The notes under the pieces: generated by a model
Told to the model about the DNA's origin: nothing
Database searches by the model: none
What the model saw: the letters and a program-made list of their open reading frames with translations, nothing else
Program-made: the position numbers and the translations under genes
Assembly: GCA_044229535.1 (NCBI GenBank)
Contig: JBGASU010000001.1
Location: 1,364,001 to 1,428,000 of the forward strand
Length of the DNA: 64,000 nucleotides
Source of the DNA: CAZLFQ01 sp044229535
GTDB lineage: Bacteria > Pseudomonadota > Alphaproteobacteria > Rickettsiales > Midichloriaceae
Direction of reading: 5' to 3'
In this document: positions 42,290 through 50,708 of the stretch, piece after piece
How the letters are laid out: each line of letters begins with the position of its first letter
Numbering within the stretch: position 1 is the first letter of the stretch

Positions 42290-42320
42290 TTAAGCTAAAA
42301 CTAAATTTGCTTAATTTTTT
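42290..42320 (+). terminator. Weak intrinsic terminator after rlmH
   Basis: TTAAGC (42290-42295) pairs with GCTTAA (42309-42314) across 13 bases and is followed by six T. It overlaps the last codons of the convergent MFS gene. Confidence 0.4.
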
Positions 42321-43584
42321 GCGACTTTCCGACTAATAATAATGATATTAAGCAGCATGTGAAAATGACAACAGAAAGAGAAGTCAATGCAAGTATATAC
42401 TGATCCGTTGTATATTGCCTGATACCATCTCCATCAACTAATCCATCCCACTGTTTATCTAATGCCCATCCGATCAATTGTTGTAACACTGCTCCACCTA
42501 ACATATTTAGGGTGTTAACAACGCCGATAATTTCCCCTGAATCGAATTTATGGGATTTATAAAGCGCTCCTGTAAAGCACATCATTTCTGCTCCACAGAA
42601 GAAGCCTAAAATAATCAATAAAATTTGCAGTTCTAAGGTGCTTACTGCTGGCATATAAACGATCATTGCAAACACTGCTAGTATACCAAACCCACAACTA
42701 ACTATTGCTAAATTTAACTTGTTATATTTTTCTGCGACCCATGGTAATACTAAGCTGCCTATTGTTAGCCCGACGTACATTAGTTGTGATATCTCAGCTG
42801 AATCTGCTTTACTCAACCCAAATTTTTGTTTGATGAAAGCAGTTCCCCATAAATCCGCCAATGCTGAAAGAGGAGTGTATAGCCCAATTGCAAGAATTGC
42901 GTAAATCATTATTTGTTTATCAGAAAAAATTGCGAACACGCTTTTTATAATGTCAGATAAAGATTTCCTGTTTAAAACAGCGTAAGTATCCTGAATGTGA
43001 TTTTTTACAGCAAAGCTTATAAATGCAAAAACTAAACATCCTATTAAAGCAGTTACAGCTATTACATCATGCCAGTCTGCTTGAGCTTCAATGTATCTAA
43101 CGGATTTTCCAGATAATACAGCTCCAACAGTCCCTAATGCTAAAGTTGCACCCATTAATAATCCTCGGCCACCTGGAGGGAAGTGGTCTGCAACAAATTT
43201 TAATGCACACATGAATGCAGATGCAGAACCAACGCCTATTATAAAGCGACTTAATTGTGCCACCCAGAAATGCTTGGTTATACCGAATAATAAAGAACCA
43301 ATGATGCAAATAGCGATTGAGTATAAAGACATTTTTTTCACCCCAATCCTATCAACTATTATTCCTAATGGAATTTGCAGTAGTGAATAACCTAATAGAT
43401 AAAATGCTCCTAAGGTTGCAAATTGCTCAGCAGTTATACGGAAAGCTAGACGTATTTCATCAACCATTACGCCTGGAGAAACTCTTAGTATATATTGGTA
43501 GAAATAAAATAGGGCTATAGCAAACCAAGCAAGATACGCCCCGCGCATCATTTTGTTACGAAGAAGTTTTTGTATGAAAAGCAT
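42301..43584 (-). CDS. MFS transporter (427 aa)
   Basis: Major facilitator protein with twelve predicted helices. The first helix includes YLAWFAIALFYFYQYILRVSPGVM, and the loop after TM2 has the MFS motif as GIIVDRIGVKK. The Y-x-Y-I-L-R-V-S-P start resembles intracellular-pathogen transporters (Pht- or ProP-like), which import amino acids or other metabolites; the substrate is unknown. The ATG at 43584 is preferred to the TTG at 43596. A good promoter (TTGACA-17-TATCTT) precedes it. Confidence 0.85.
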   Translation of the reverse strand: MLFIQKLLRNKMMRGAYLAWFAIALFYFYQYILRVSPGVMVDEIRLAFRITAEQFATLGAFYLLGYSLLQIPLGIIVDRIGVKKMSLYSIAICIIGSLLFGITKHFWVAQLSRFIIGVGSASAFMCALKFVADHFPPGGRGLLMGATLALGTVGAVLSGKSVRYIEAQADWHDVIAVTALIGCLVFAFISFAVKNHIQDTYAVLNRKSLSDIIKSVFAIFSDKQIMIYAILAIGLYTPLSALADLWGTAFIKQKFGLSKADSAEISQLMYVGLTIGSLVLPWVAEKYNKLNLAIVSCGFGILAVFAMIVYMPAVSTLELQILLIILGFFCGAEMMCFTGALYKSHKFDSGEIIGVVNTLNMLGGAVLQQLIGWALDKQWDGLVDGDGIRQYTTDQYILALTSLSVVIFTCCLISLLLVGKSQKIKQI

Positions 43585-43616
43585 AGCTTTAATCAATGAA
43601 TAACATGTGAACGATT

Positions 43617-43645
43617 AAGATACGCCCCATAAATTAACGTGTCAA
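43617..43645 (-). promoter_or_regulatory. Promoter of the MFS gene
   Basis: On the minus strand TTGACA (43640-43645), a 17-base spacer and TATCTT (43617-43622) give a strong sigma-70 match. It lies back to back with the argS promoter. Confidence 0.65.
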
Positions 43646-43651
43646 TTACAT

Positions 43652-43679
43652 TTGCATTAGCATCAGATTTTGCTAGAAT
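43652..43679 (+). promoter_or_regulatory. Promoter of argS
   Basis: TTGCAT (43652-43657), a 16-base spacer and TAGAAT (43674-43679) precede the argS start at 43708 by about 28 bases. Confidence 0.55.
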
Positions 43680-43707
43680 CATTGCGATATAGAGAGTGAG
43701 ATACAAG

Positions 43708-45420
43708 ATGAATATTTTTTCCGCATTGCAGCAAAAACTACAGATAATTATTAAAGAGTGCTTTCCTGATGTTAATAATTTAAACGGAATTACCATAGAG
43801 ATTCCTAAAGATTCTTCGCATGGCGATTTTGCGACAAATGCTGCCATGGTTTTGAAAAGTCAGTTACAGCAAAACCCAAAGGATATTGCAGCTAAGATTA
43901 TCGAGAAGATGCAAGATTTAGAAGGAGTAACGTCTGTAACACTAGCTGGGCCAGGTTTTATAAATTTCAATGTAGTTTCTATTTATTGGGTTGATTTAGT
44001 TAATTATATAAACTCTAACCCAAATGAGTTTGGCCGCTCAAATATAGGTCAAAATGGCAAGGTGAATGTGGAATTTGTTTCGGCTAATCCAACAGGGCCG
44101 CTTCATATTGGTCATGCTAGAGGGGCTGTTTATGGTGATGCATTATGCAAAGTTTTGAAAAACTGTGGGTATAATGTAACCAAAGAGTATTATATAAATG
44201 ATGCTGGTTCTCAGATTGAAACATTAATAAAATCAGCCTTCGTGCGATACCAGCAATCTATGGGTGTCCCTTCTGAGATAGGAGAAGGAATGTACCCTGG
44301 GGAATATTTAATACCAGTTGGTGAAGAGTTGAAGCAGATCTATGCCGACAAACTTTTGGAGATGCCTTTAGAGCAATCATACAGTTCAATTAGGCAATTT
44401 GTTATTGATAGAATGATGGATCTTATTAAGTCAGATCTTTTGAAGTTAAATATTACTCATGATGTTTATACTTCTGAAAAAAACGACTTGCAGGATAAGG
44501 GGTTGGTAGATTCAGGTATTAAGTTTTTAGAAGATAAAGGATTAATATACCAAGGAATTTTAGAAGCTCCAAAAGGTAAGACCCCAGAAGATTGGGAGCC
44601 AAAAGAAATGACTTTGTTTAGAGCGTCTGCTTTCGGTGATGACATGGATAGAGCTGTTAGACGCTCTAATGGAATGCATACTTATATTGCTGGTGATATT
44701 GCTTATCATATTCATAAGTTTAAACGTGGATTTAATGATATGATTTTAGTCTTAGGTGCGGATCATTCAGGGTACATAAAGCGAATGAAGGCAATTGTGA
44801 ATGCTATATCAGATGGTAAGGCGAAAATTGATATTGCGATCAACCAGTTAGTAAATTTATATAAAAATGGCGAGCCGTTTAAAATGTCGAAAAGGGCTGG
44901 AAACTTTGTGACGGTAAATGATGTAGTAGACGAAGTTGGCAAAGACATTTTAAGATTTGTTATGCTAACACGCAAATGTGATACAGTGATAGACTTCGAT
45001 TTTGACAAAGTAAAAGAGCAGTCTAAAGACAATCCAGTGTTTTATGTGCAATATGCAAGTGCCAGAGCAAGTTCAATACTGAGAAATGCGGCTGAGCAAG
45101 GTATAAAAATCTCAAGCGTGTATGAAAATATCTTTACTAATCACGATATTGTTTTAATCAAAAAGCTTGCTGAATATCCGAAGATTGTTGAAGCTGCAGC
45201 AACTTATCACGAACCACATAGAATTGTGTATTACTTGCATGAATTGGCAAATGAGTTTCACTCGTTTTGGGCGAAGGGTGGGGAGGATAGCAATTTAAGG
45301 TTTATCATTGATAGTAATCCTTCCCTGACTTCGGCAAGAATAGCATTGGCAAATGCTGTAAAAATAACTTTAAGGAATGGTCTGGATCTCATTGGTGTTA
45401 CTGCATTAGAAAAAATGTAA
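43708..45420 (+). CDS. argS: Arginyl-tRNA synthetase
   Basis: ArgRS charges tRNA-Arg with arginine. The class I signature HIGH is in NPTGPLHIGHARGAVYGD near residue 130, and the KMSKR-like motif is GEPFKMSKRAGNFV. The N-terminal Add-1 domain contains ITIEIPKDSSHGDFATNAA, and the C-terminal anticodon domain has QYASARASSILRNA. Length, 570 aa, is typical. The ATG at 43708 is preferred over an upstream GTG that adds four residues. Confidence 0.96.
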   Translation: MNIFSALQQKLQIIIKECFPDVNNLNGITIEIPKDSSHGDFATNAAMVLKSQLQQNPKDIAAKIIEKMQDLEGVTSVTLAGPGFINFNVVSIYWVDLVNYINSNPNEFGRSNIGQNGKVNVEFVSANPTGPLHIGHARGAVYGDALCKVLKNCGYNVTKEYYINDAGSQIETLIKSAFVRYQQSMGVPSEIGEGMYPGEYLIPVGEELKQIYADKLLEMPLEQSYSSIRQFVIDRMMDLIKSDLLKLNITHDVYTSEKNDLQDKGLVDSGIKFLEDKGLIYQGILEAPKGKTPEDWEPKEMTLFRASAFGDDMDRAVRRSNGMHTYIAGDIAYHIHKFKRGFNDMILVLGADHSGYIKRMKAIVNAISDGKAKIDIAINQLVNLYKNGEPFKMSKRAGNFVTVNDVVDEVGKDILRFVMLTRKCDTVIDFDFDKVKEQSKDNPVFYVQYASARASSILRNAAEQGIKISSVYENIFTNHDIVLIKKLAEYPKIVEAAATYHEPHRIVYYLHELANEFHSFWAKGGEDSNLRFIIDSNPSLTSARIALANAVKITLRNGLDLIGVTALEKM

Positions 45421-45427
45421 TAATCTC

Positions 45428-45456
45428 TTGATACTTAGAAAATTTTTACCTACTAT
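45428..45456 (+). promoter_or_regulatory. Promoter of hslV
   Basis: TTGATA (45428-45433), a 17-base spacer and TACTAT (45451-45456) precede hslV; a TGAGGA ribosome site follows just before the ATG at 45482. Confidence 0.65.
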
Positions 45457-45481
45457 CTGGTGAATTTGTTTTGAGGAAAAA

Positions 45482-46027
45482 ATGGATCATTCAAACCCAA
45501 ATAAAATTTACGGTACTACCATTCTGTGCGTTAGAAAAGGCAAAGAAGTGGTAATAGCAGGGGATGGGCAAGTAAGCCTAGGTCACACTGTGCTAAAATC
45601 CACTGCTAATAAATTAAGAAGGCTTGCAAGCGGAGAAATAGTTGCTGGTTTTGCAGGGTCTACAGCAGACGCATTCACTTTATTTGAAAGACTAGAAGCA
45701 AAGCTTGAAAAACATCCTAAGCAACTAGTGAGAGCTGCGGTTGAATTAGCCAAAGACTGGAGAACAGATAAGTATCTGCGTCGTCTCGAAGCTATGATGA
45801 TTGTTGCAAATAAAGATAGTACTCTAATTATTACGGGAATGGGTGATGTGATCGAGCCAGAAGATGGTGTAGCAGCGATCGGTTCGGGTGGTAATTACGC
45901 GTTAGCAGCAGCAAGAGCGTTAATTGATCAAAAACTAAGCGCTGAAGAAATAGTGAAGAAAGCTATGAAAATTGCTTCGGATATATGTGTTTATACAAAT
46001 AATAATTTAAAAGTGGAGAGCTTATGA
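45482..46027 (+). CDS. hslV: ATP-dependent protease subunit HslV
   Basis: HslV is the threonine-protease core of the HslUV (ClpQY) complex. The catalytic threonine follows the propeptide in KIYGTTILCVRKGKEV. VVIAGDGQVSLG and GFAGSTADAFTLFERLE are conserved, and the end has DICVYTNNNLKVE. Length, 181 aa, is standard. The ATPase partner hslU is not adjacent; the next gene is pyrE, overlapping by four bases. Confidence 0.95.
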   Translation: MDHSNPNKIYGTTILCVRKGKEVVIAGDGQVSLGHTVLKSTANKLRRLASGEIVAGFAGSTADAFTLFERLEAKLEKHPKQLVRAAVELAKDWRTDKYLRRLEAMMIVANKDSTLIITGMGDVIEPEDGVAAIGSGGNYALAAARALIDQKLSAEEIVKKAMKIASDICVYTNNNLKVESL

Positions 46028-46632
46028 GTGGCGATAGATATCTAAAAATTTTAGAAGATGTAGGTGCGGTTTTAACAGGCCATTTTGTATTATCAAATGG
46101 TATTCATAGTGAGAAGTATGTCCAGTGTTCTAGATTTACTAGATATCCAAATATAACGGCGGAATTAGTTGCTGGGTTAGTAGATAAATTGAAAAATACT
46201 TTGCCAAACATTGAATTTGATTTGATAGTTTCTCCAGCGATTGGCGGTATAGTTTTAGGTTATGAGCTTGGTAGGCAGCTTAATAAAATGGCCATTTATT
46301 CAGAGCGTGTTGACGGCAAAATGACTTTTCGTAGAACCTTTGAAATACCTAAAAATGCTAATCGTGTATTGCTTGTTGAAGATGTGATTTCAAGTGGCAA
46401 AGCGTCAGTGGATACATATAATTGCATTAAAGAGCATGGTGGCGAAGTGGTAGCCCAAGTAGCACTTATAAATAGGCATGATAGAGAGTATAACCCTCCA
46501 TTCCCACTTGTGAATTTGGTGGATATAAGTGTGAGAACTTATGAAGAAAATCAGGTTCCAGAATGGTTAGCAAAGATCCCTATAGAACGACCTGGTAGTG
46601 GTTGGATGAGCAAAAGCAAAGTTGCTGTTTGA
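46024..46632 (+). CDS. pyrE: Orotate phosphoribosyltransferase (second copy)
   Basis: A second OPRT, different from the one at 4562-5167. It has HFVLSNGIHSEKYVQCSR near residue 20, FDLIVSPAIGGIVLGYELGR and the PRPP motif VLLVEDVISSGKAS around residue 120. The C-terminal extension after PFPLVNLVDI, ending in RPGSGW, is typical of the longer alphaproteobacterial PyrE. It is translationally coupled to hslV (ATGA). Either one copy uses another base or both serve UMP synthesis. Confidence 0.85.
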   Translation: MSGDRYLKILEDVGAVLTGHFVLSNGIHSEKYVQCSRFTRYPNITAELVAGLVDKLKNTLPNIEFDLIVSPAIGGIVLGYELGRQLNKMAIYSERVDGKMTFRRTFEIPKNANRVLLVEDVISSGKASVDTYNCIKEHGGEVVAQVALINRHDREYNPPFPLVNLVDISVRTYEENQVPEWLAKIPIERPGSGWMSKSKVAV

Positions 46633-46641
46633 GATATTGCT

Positions 46642-47102
46642 CTAAAGTGATGTTAGGCTGGGGTTTTGTCTTGGAGAGTGCTCAGCATCATGATCCATTT
46701 TCCAACGAAGCGCCAATGCAGATATAGCAATGGTGCACACTACACCTATTCCTAAGAGCGTCTTAGCTTCAATCAACCCCATATGTGTATAGGCAAACCC
46801 AGTTGCAAGAGTGCTGCTAGCTAGAGTGATGAAATAACTGTGAGTATGATGTGGATTTTTTCTGACTTCTCTGTCTCCGTTTTACAGAATAGATCTCTTG
46901 TCTGTTTTGCAATCAAGGGAAGTACACTAAAGAAAGAGATAGCTCCTAATAATCCAGTTGTAGAATCAATAGCGGCTCCAAAACTATGTGATTGTTGCAG
47001 TATCATTTGATATGCAAAAATTGGGGTGACGATTCCTGAAATAAAACTGCTAACGTGAATCGCTGCATCATTCATAATTGAGCTTGGGTATTGTAAGACC
47101 AT
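46642..47102 (-). pseudogene. Frameshifted four-helix membrane module protein
   Basis: The frame from the ATG at 47102 (preceded by AAGGAAT) covers about 75 residues, then ends early at 46821. A second frame, reading ...KNPHHTHSYFITLASSTLATG and on to a TAG at 46642-46644, continues the same protein. It aligns with the third and fourth helices of the neighbouring paralogues (compare TTAIASSIYY with the LASSTLATG stretch). The shift lies near 46870-46890. It could be decay, a sequencing error or programmed. Confidence 0.65.
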
Positions 47103-47118
47103 AAAATATTCCTTTGTG

Positions 47119-48027
47119 TTATATTGGTTGCAATTCACTAGCAATGCCTGTTCCATCTGTACGCCTAGTTCTATCATGCATGAATTTTACTAATGAAATA
47201 AAAGAGGTGAATGTTGCTAACGCGCCGACTGAGATGCTTATTCTAATGTCTATTTCTTTTGTTGCGCCGTAAATAATACAATTTGAAAGAGTACTTAAGG
47301 ATAATGCAGAACAAAAGCGATACCAGCCTGATTCAATTGACTTTTTGGCGAATTCTGGAGATTCTTCGCCCCAGCAACATTTGCAGAAACTTTGAGTTAA
47401 TAGCGCTGGAACTCCCAAAATTGAAGATGGTAAAATTGCAGTGGTAAAAGTAAAATTAATCAGCCAATTTTCTGAGGGAAATATATTCGTTGCCGCGCCA
47501 AAACAGAGAAATGGAGTTGTGATCCCAGAGGCAATACTAAGTACGTTTAGCAGAGTAGGATTAACAAAATTTCGTGCTGGTGAATCATCAAAAACTATTT
47601 GTTGCGGATTGGAATCGCGACCTTTAAGCCAATGATAGCTTATAACCAAACTCATGGCTGAAACTAAGCTCAAAGCAAAAAGTGAAATACCAGTCGCAAC
47701 ACGATTATAATCCATTGAGGCATAAATTGTCCCACTTCCCATAATACCTGTCATTACACCAGTGCTGAACATTATCCAAGAATATCTTAGATCTTCTTGA
47801 GGTTCGTTATTTGGTGAGAAAATTTTTTTAATTTGCCTGTAAAACAACAATGCACCAGTCGCACTGCTAATTCCCAAAATGGGATTGAAGGCGAGCATAA
47901 CTGAAAGATTATTGGACTCAAAGAATCCTGCAGAAGTCCCAAAAATCAATCCAGTAATGCATGCGCCAGAAATTAAGCTTGTTCTTTGGGTGATTGAAGC
48001 ATCAAAATCATTGATGTATTGTACCAT
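47119..48027 (-). CDS. Fused double four-helix membrane module protein, 302 aa
   Basis: No family is recognised. The protein seems to be two tandem copies of a four-helix module of about 150 residues. Each copy has a Ser/Gly-rich first helix (LISGACITGLIFG; LSIASGITTPFLC), a second helix, a polar linker, a third helix in the W-x-x-F/M style and a fourth helix ending in a basic stretch. The neighbouring genes at 48033 and 46642 carry one module each. It lies 5 bases after 48033-48479 on the same strand. Confidence 0.6.
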   Translation of the reverse strand: MVQYINDFDASITQRTSLISGACITGLIFGTSAGFFESNNLSVMLAFNPILGISSATGALLFYRQIKKIFSPNNEPQEDLRYSWIMFSTGVMTGIMGSGTIYASMDYNRVATGISLFALSLVSAMSLVISYHWLKGRDSNPQQIVFDDSPARNFVNPTLLNVLSIASGITTPFLCFGAATNIFPSENWLINFTFTTAILPSSILGVPALLTQSFCKCCWGEESPEFAKKSIESGWYRFCSALSLSTLSNCIIYGATKEIDIRISISVGALATFTSFISLVKFMHDRTRRTDGTGIASELQPI

Positions 48028-48032
48028 TTACC

Positions 48033-48479
48033 TCAAGCGAGTGAATTGGATAGCGGCTGTCTTATTCTATCCATATACATTCTCATCGCGCAAGCAGTTA
48101 TTACCATGCCACTCAAAGTTGAGGTTGCTATGGCAACTTCATTATTAATTACTTGTGTCGCGCAATAATAAATTGAGCTTGCAATTGCAGTAGTCGATGT
48201 TGCAATTGCTAGACTAAACCAACCTTTACTTACATCAATAGATTGCTTCCCATTAGTATCTTTTTGTTTGCATTTTTGAAACGTTGCAGCCAATAGAGGA
48301 ATCATAGTAGCTAAACCAAATGCGCTAAAGAAAGTGAAATTCATTATTTCACGAACATCTGGATTCAAGAGTGTCTTAAAAGCAAGCACTGTATACATTG
48401 TCCCCGATATTGCGCTTGCAGCGCATAGTGCAGCGGTCTTATATAATGGTGCATAAGAAAAAGTTGGGATTTGTTTCAT
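48033..48479 (-). CDS. Four-helix membrane module protein, 148 aa
   Basis: A single-module paralogue of its downstream neighbour: ALCAASAISGTMYTVLAF helix, FSAFGLATMIPLLAATF helix, a Lys/Asp linker, GWFSLAIATSTTAIASSIYY and VAIATSTLSGMVITACAM helices, then a basic RMYMDRIRQP end. The function is unknown. The start directly follows the histidine kinase stop at 48481, so the kinase and the module genes are probably one operon. Confidence 0.6.
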   Translation of the reverse strand: MKQIPTFSYAPLYKTAALCAASAISGTMYTVLAFKTLLNPDVREIMNFTFFSAFGLATMIPLLAATFQKCKQKDTNGKQSIDVSKGWFSLAIATSTTAIASSIYYCATQVINNEVAIATSTLSGMVITACAMRMYMDRIRQPLSNSLA

Positions 48480-48480
48480 G

Positions 48481-50334
48481 TTACTCCTCTAAAGTTCTAT
48501 AACTTGGGAAAGTAACCGTAAATGTTGTGCCTTTTTCAGGCGTGCTTTTTACAGTGATATTTCCTTCATGGGCTAATGCACATTCTTTTGCATAGGCTAA
48601 TCCAATTCCATAACCTATTGCTCGAGATGTTTCTTTATTTTTTAGTCTAGTGAATTTTTTAAATATCTTTTCCAGATCTTCTTTTGCAATACCTATTCCT
48701 GTATCGGCAACTTGTAAGACTATTTGATTTTTAGAATTTTTATTTGCTTCTATATCGATGGCGCCATCTTGCTTATTATATTTAGCAGCATTCGATGCTA
48801 AATTTTGTATTAGTTGGCCAATCATCATTTCGTCACCTAGTATTTTTAGGTTTTGTTCGACATTTATGCTGATTTTAATGTTTCTGTCTTTTGCATGATG
48901 ACGAATCATACTGATATTCCATTCTATCAATTCTTTGACATCTAAATGTTTTTCTTCGATATGCTTTCTTGCTTCTTGAAATTTAAATAGGCGCAAAAAG
49001 AAGTTGAGCTGCTTATTTTGGTAAATTGATGTTTTATGAATAATATCTGCAAATTCTTTTAGCTCGTCGTCTTTGTATTTATCTACTTTTTTTACTAATA
49101 GTTGTGCAAAGCCAATTATACTAGAAATGGGGTTAATAAGTTCGTGGCTTAAGAATGACATGTTGCTTTTAATGAAGGCATTTGCTTGCTCAAGATCTTG
49201 ATTCGCTTTACCAAGTTGGCTTTGTTTGATTCTGAGATTCTTAGTGGTGTTTGCAATATTCGCAAGTTGTAGTGATAAAGTATTTAGCTCATTTGCTTTA
49301 TATGAAGGTACCCTTACATTCTTACCTTTTGATATATTATCTGCAGCTTGTCCTAGTTCTATAATAGGCTTTATTACTTGGTAACCTAAGAAAAGTAATA
49401 TCGAAGTAAAAATCACCCCTAATGTGATATACATTATAACTTTTGGGAGTAATTCTTCTTTCAGCTCTTGATAATATAAGTGTTTATTCTGTCCTATAAA
49501 CAGGCTGAATGGGTATTTGCTCGAATGCGTTATGTGCGTGTAGATATATTGTTGGGCATCTACAGGTTTGGATAGTTCATTAACGTCTATATCATGATCG
49601 TGTAAAAGTATCTCTTTAATCTGATCTGAAAACAGAAAATTATCTTGATTTAAAACGGGTTCTGACGAAGTTATAAAGTTTAATTCATCATCATAAATCA
49701 CAAAGCTTATTTCGTCATTGCTGGCTTGTAAAAGTCGTGTAGTTAGCTTTTCAATGCTAATTCCTGCTGATAGATATCCTATAAATTTTTCGTTATTTTT
49801 ATCGTTTATTCCAACAGCACTTGGCAAAATATAATCTCCGGAGGAGAGGCCTATATCAGGCTTGGAAAATTGCATAGCCCATGGGTGTGTCCTAGATTTT
49901 TCAATCCAACTTCTTTTGGCGTAATTCAGTTTTATAGGCGTCACAAATCCGTTGATGCTATCTGCGATTAATAAGCCGTCAGGTCGAGCAAAGTGTATGG
50001 CATGCCAAGCGAAGGAGTCATCTTTGAAATTGTCATGATGATGCCTTACGAGTTCAGCTATAGATTTATCACTTAGATCCGTATTATTACTAATTTTTGT
50101 ACCTAAAAACTGCAATAGATGCTCTATGAGCTTTAGTTTGTCATCGAAGTCATTTACGAGTTTTTGTCCTTCTTTTTCAATAAATATGCGCTTGTCTTCT
50201 CTATAGGAATGATAGGTTGAAAAGGATATCCATATTGTGATTATCAATATTAAAGATATCACAGCTACGGTAAAATATAGATACTGTTGAGCTAGTGAGT
50301 GTTGTCGTGATCGCAATGATTCTAAAATCCACAT
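48481..50334 (-). CDS. Sensor histidine kinase, 617 aa
   Basis: A membrane-bound two-component sensor. An N-terminal helix (about residues 18-40) is followed by a periplasmic sensor of about 250 residues in the double-Cache style (DPLSDKSIAELV-like start, FIGYLSAGISIEKLT late). A second membrane helix follows (about 295-315), then a HAMP region and a dimerisation domain with the phosphorylated His in MSFLSHELINPISSIIGFAQ (about residue 400). The ATPase domain shows NLASNAAKYNK, VADTGIGIAKEDLE and GYGIGLAYAKE. No response regulator lies beside it. Confidence 0.9.
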   Translation of the reverse strand: MWILESLRSRQHSLAQQYLYFTVAVISLILIITIWISFSTYHSYREDKRIFIEKEGQKLVNDFDDKLKLIEHLLQFLGTKISNNTDLSDKSIAELVRHHHDNFKDDSFAWHAIHFARPDGLLIADSINGFVTPIKLNYAKRSWIEKSRTHPWAMQFSKPDIGLSSGDYILPSAVGINDKNNEKFIGYLSAGISIEKLTTRLLQASNDEISFVIYDDELNFITSSEPVLNQDNFLFSDQIKEILLHDHDIDVNELSKPVDAQQYIYTHITHSSKYPFSLFIGQNKHLYYQELKEELLPKVIMYITLGVIFTSILLFLGYQVIKPIIELGQAADNISKGKNVRVPSYKANELNTLSLQLANIANTTKNLRIKQSQLGKANQDLEQANAFIKSNMSFLSHELINPISSIIGFAQLLVKKVDKYKDDELKEFADIIHKTSIYQNKQLNFFLRLFKFQEARKHIEEKHLDVKELIEWNISMIRHHAKDRNIKISINVEQNLKILGDEMMIGQLIQNLASNAAKYNKQDGAIDIEANKNSKNQIVLQVADTGIGIAKEDLEKIFKKFTRLKNKETSRAIGYGIGLAYAKECALAHEGNITVKSTPEKGTTFTVTFPSYRTLEE

Positions 50335-50444
50335 AGGAAATTCTAATTGAATTAGATAATTGGTAACAAAATTTATTGAAGTTGCAAACTTATATTTTTT
50401 CTAAAATAGCAAAACTTTCTTGTAGCATTTTATAAAAACTGTGT

Positions 50445-50565
50445 TATAAGTCTTTATCATTCCTCGGTAGCTCAGTGGTAGAGCAAGCGGCTGTTAACCG
50501 CTCGGTCGCTGGTTCGAGTCCGGCCCGAGGAGCCATTTTTTAAATCCCCCCAATTTCATTTCGTT
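50445..50565 (+). repeat. Left copy of a direct repeat spanning tRNA-Asn
   Basis: The stretch from TATAAGTCTTTA before the tRNA through the C-rich bases after it is repeated with decay at 54294-54410. The homology covers the -10 element, the tRNA and short flanks on both sides, so whole-locus duplication is more likely than a minimal att core. The two copies bracket the ankyrin-like gene. Confidence 0.6.
50461..50535 (+). tRNA. tRNA-Asn (anticodon GTT)
   Basis: A complete cloverleaf is visible. The acceptor TCCTCGG / CCGAGGA has discriminator G and encoded CCA, the D arm is GCTC..GAGC, the anticodon stem is AGCGG / CCGCT with loop CTGTTAA, and the T arm is GCTGG-TTCGAGT-CCGGC. A TATAAG -10 element lies at 50445-50450. 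Confidence 0.95.
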
Positions 50566-50673
50566 AAACTAAATTATTTTTTTGCAGCAAGCTGTAATTT
50601 TTGTTTTATGAATTTCGTTCGAAATGTGTCGAAATTTAACAAAACTTTAACAAATTCCGCACCTTAATTGTGT

Positions 50674-50679
50674 TATAAT
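50674..50679 (+). promoter_or_regulatory. -10 element of the ankyrin-like gene
   Basis: TATAAT at 50674-50679 is preceded by TGTGT; no good -35 is present at standard distance. The ribosome site GAGGGGAA follows, 5-12 bases before the ATG at 50709. The upstream AT-rich repeats (TTTAACAAAAC and CTTTAACAAA) have no clear role. The rest of 50536-50673 shows nothing else. Confidence 0.45.
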
Positions 50680-50708
50680 GTCCATTTGATACGACGAGGG
50701 GAATCTCA

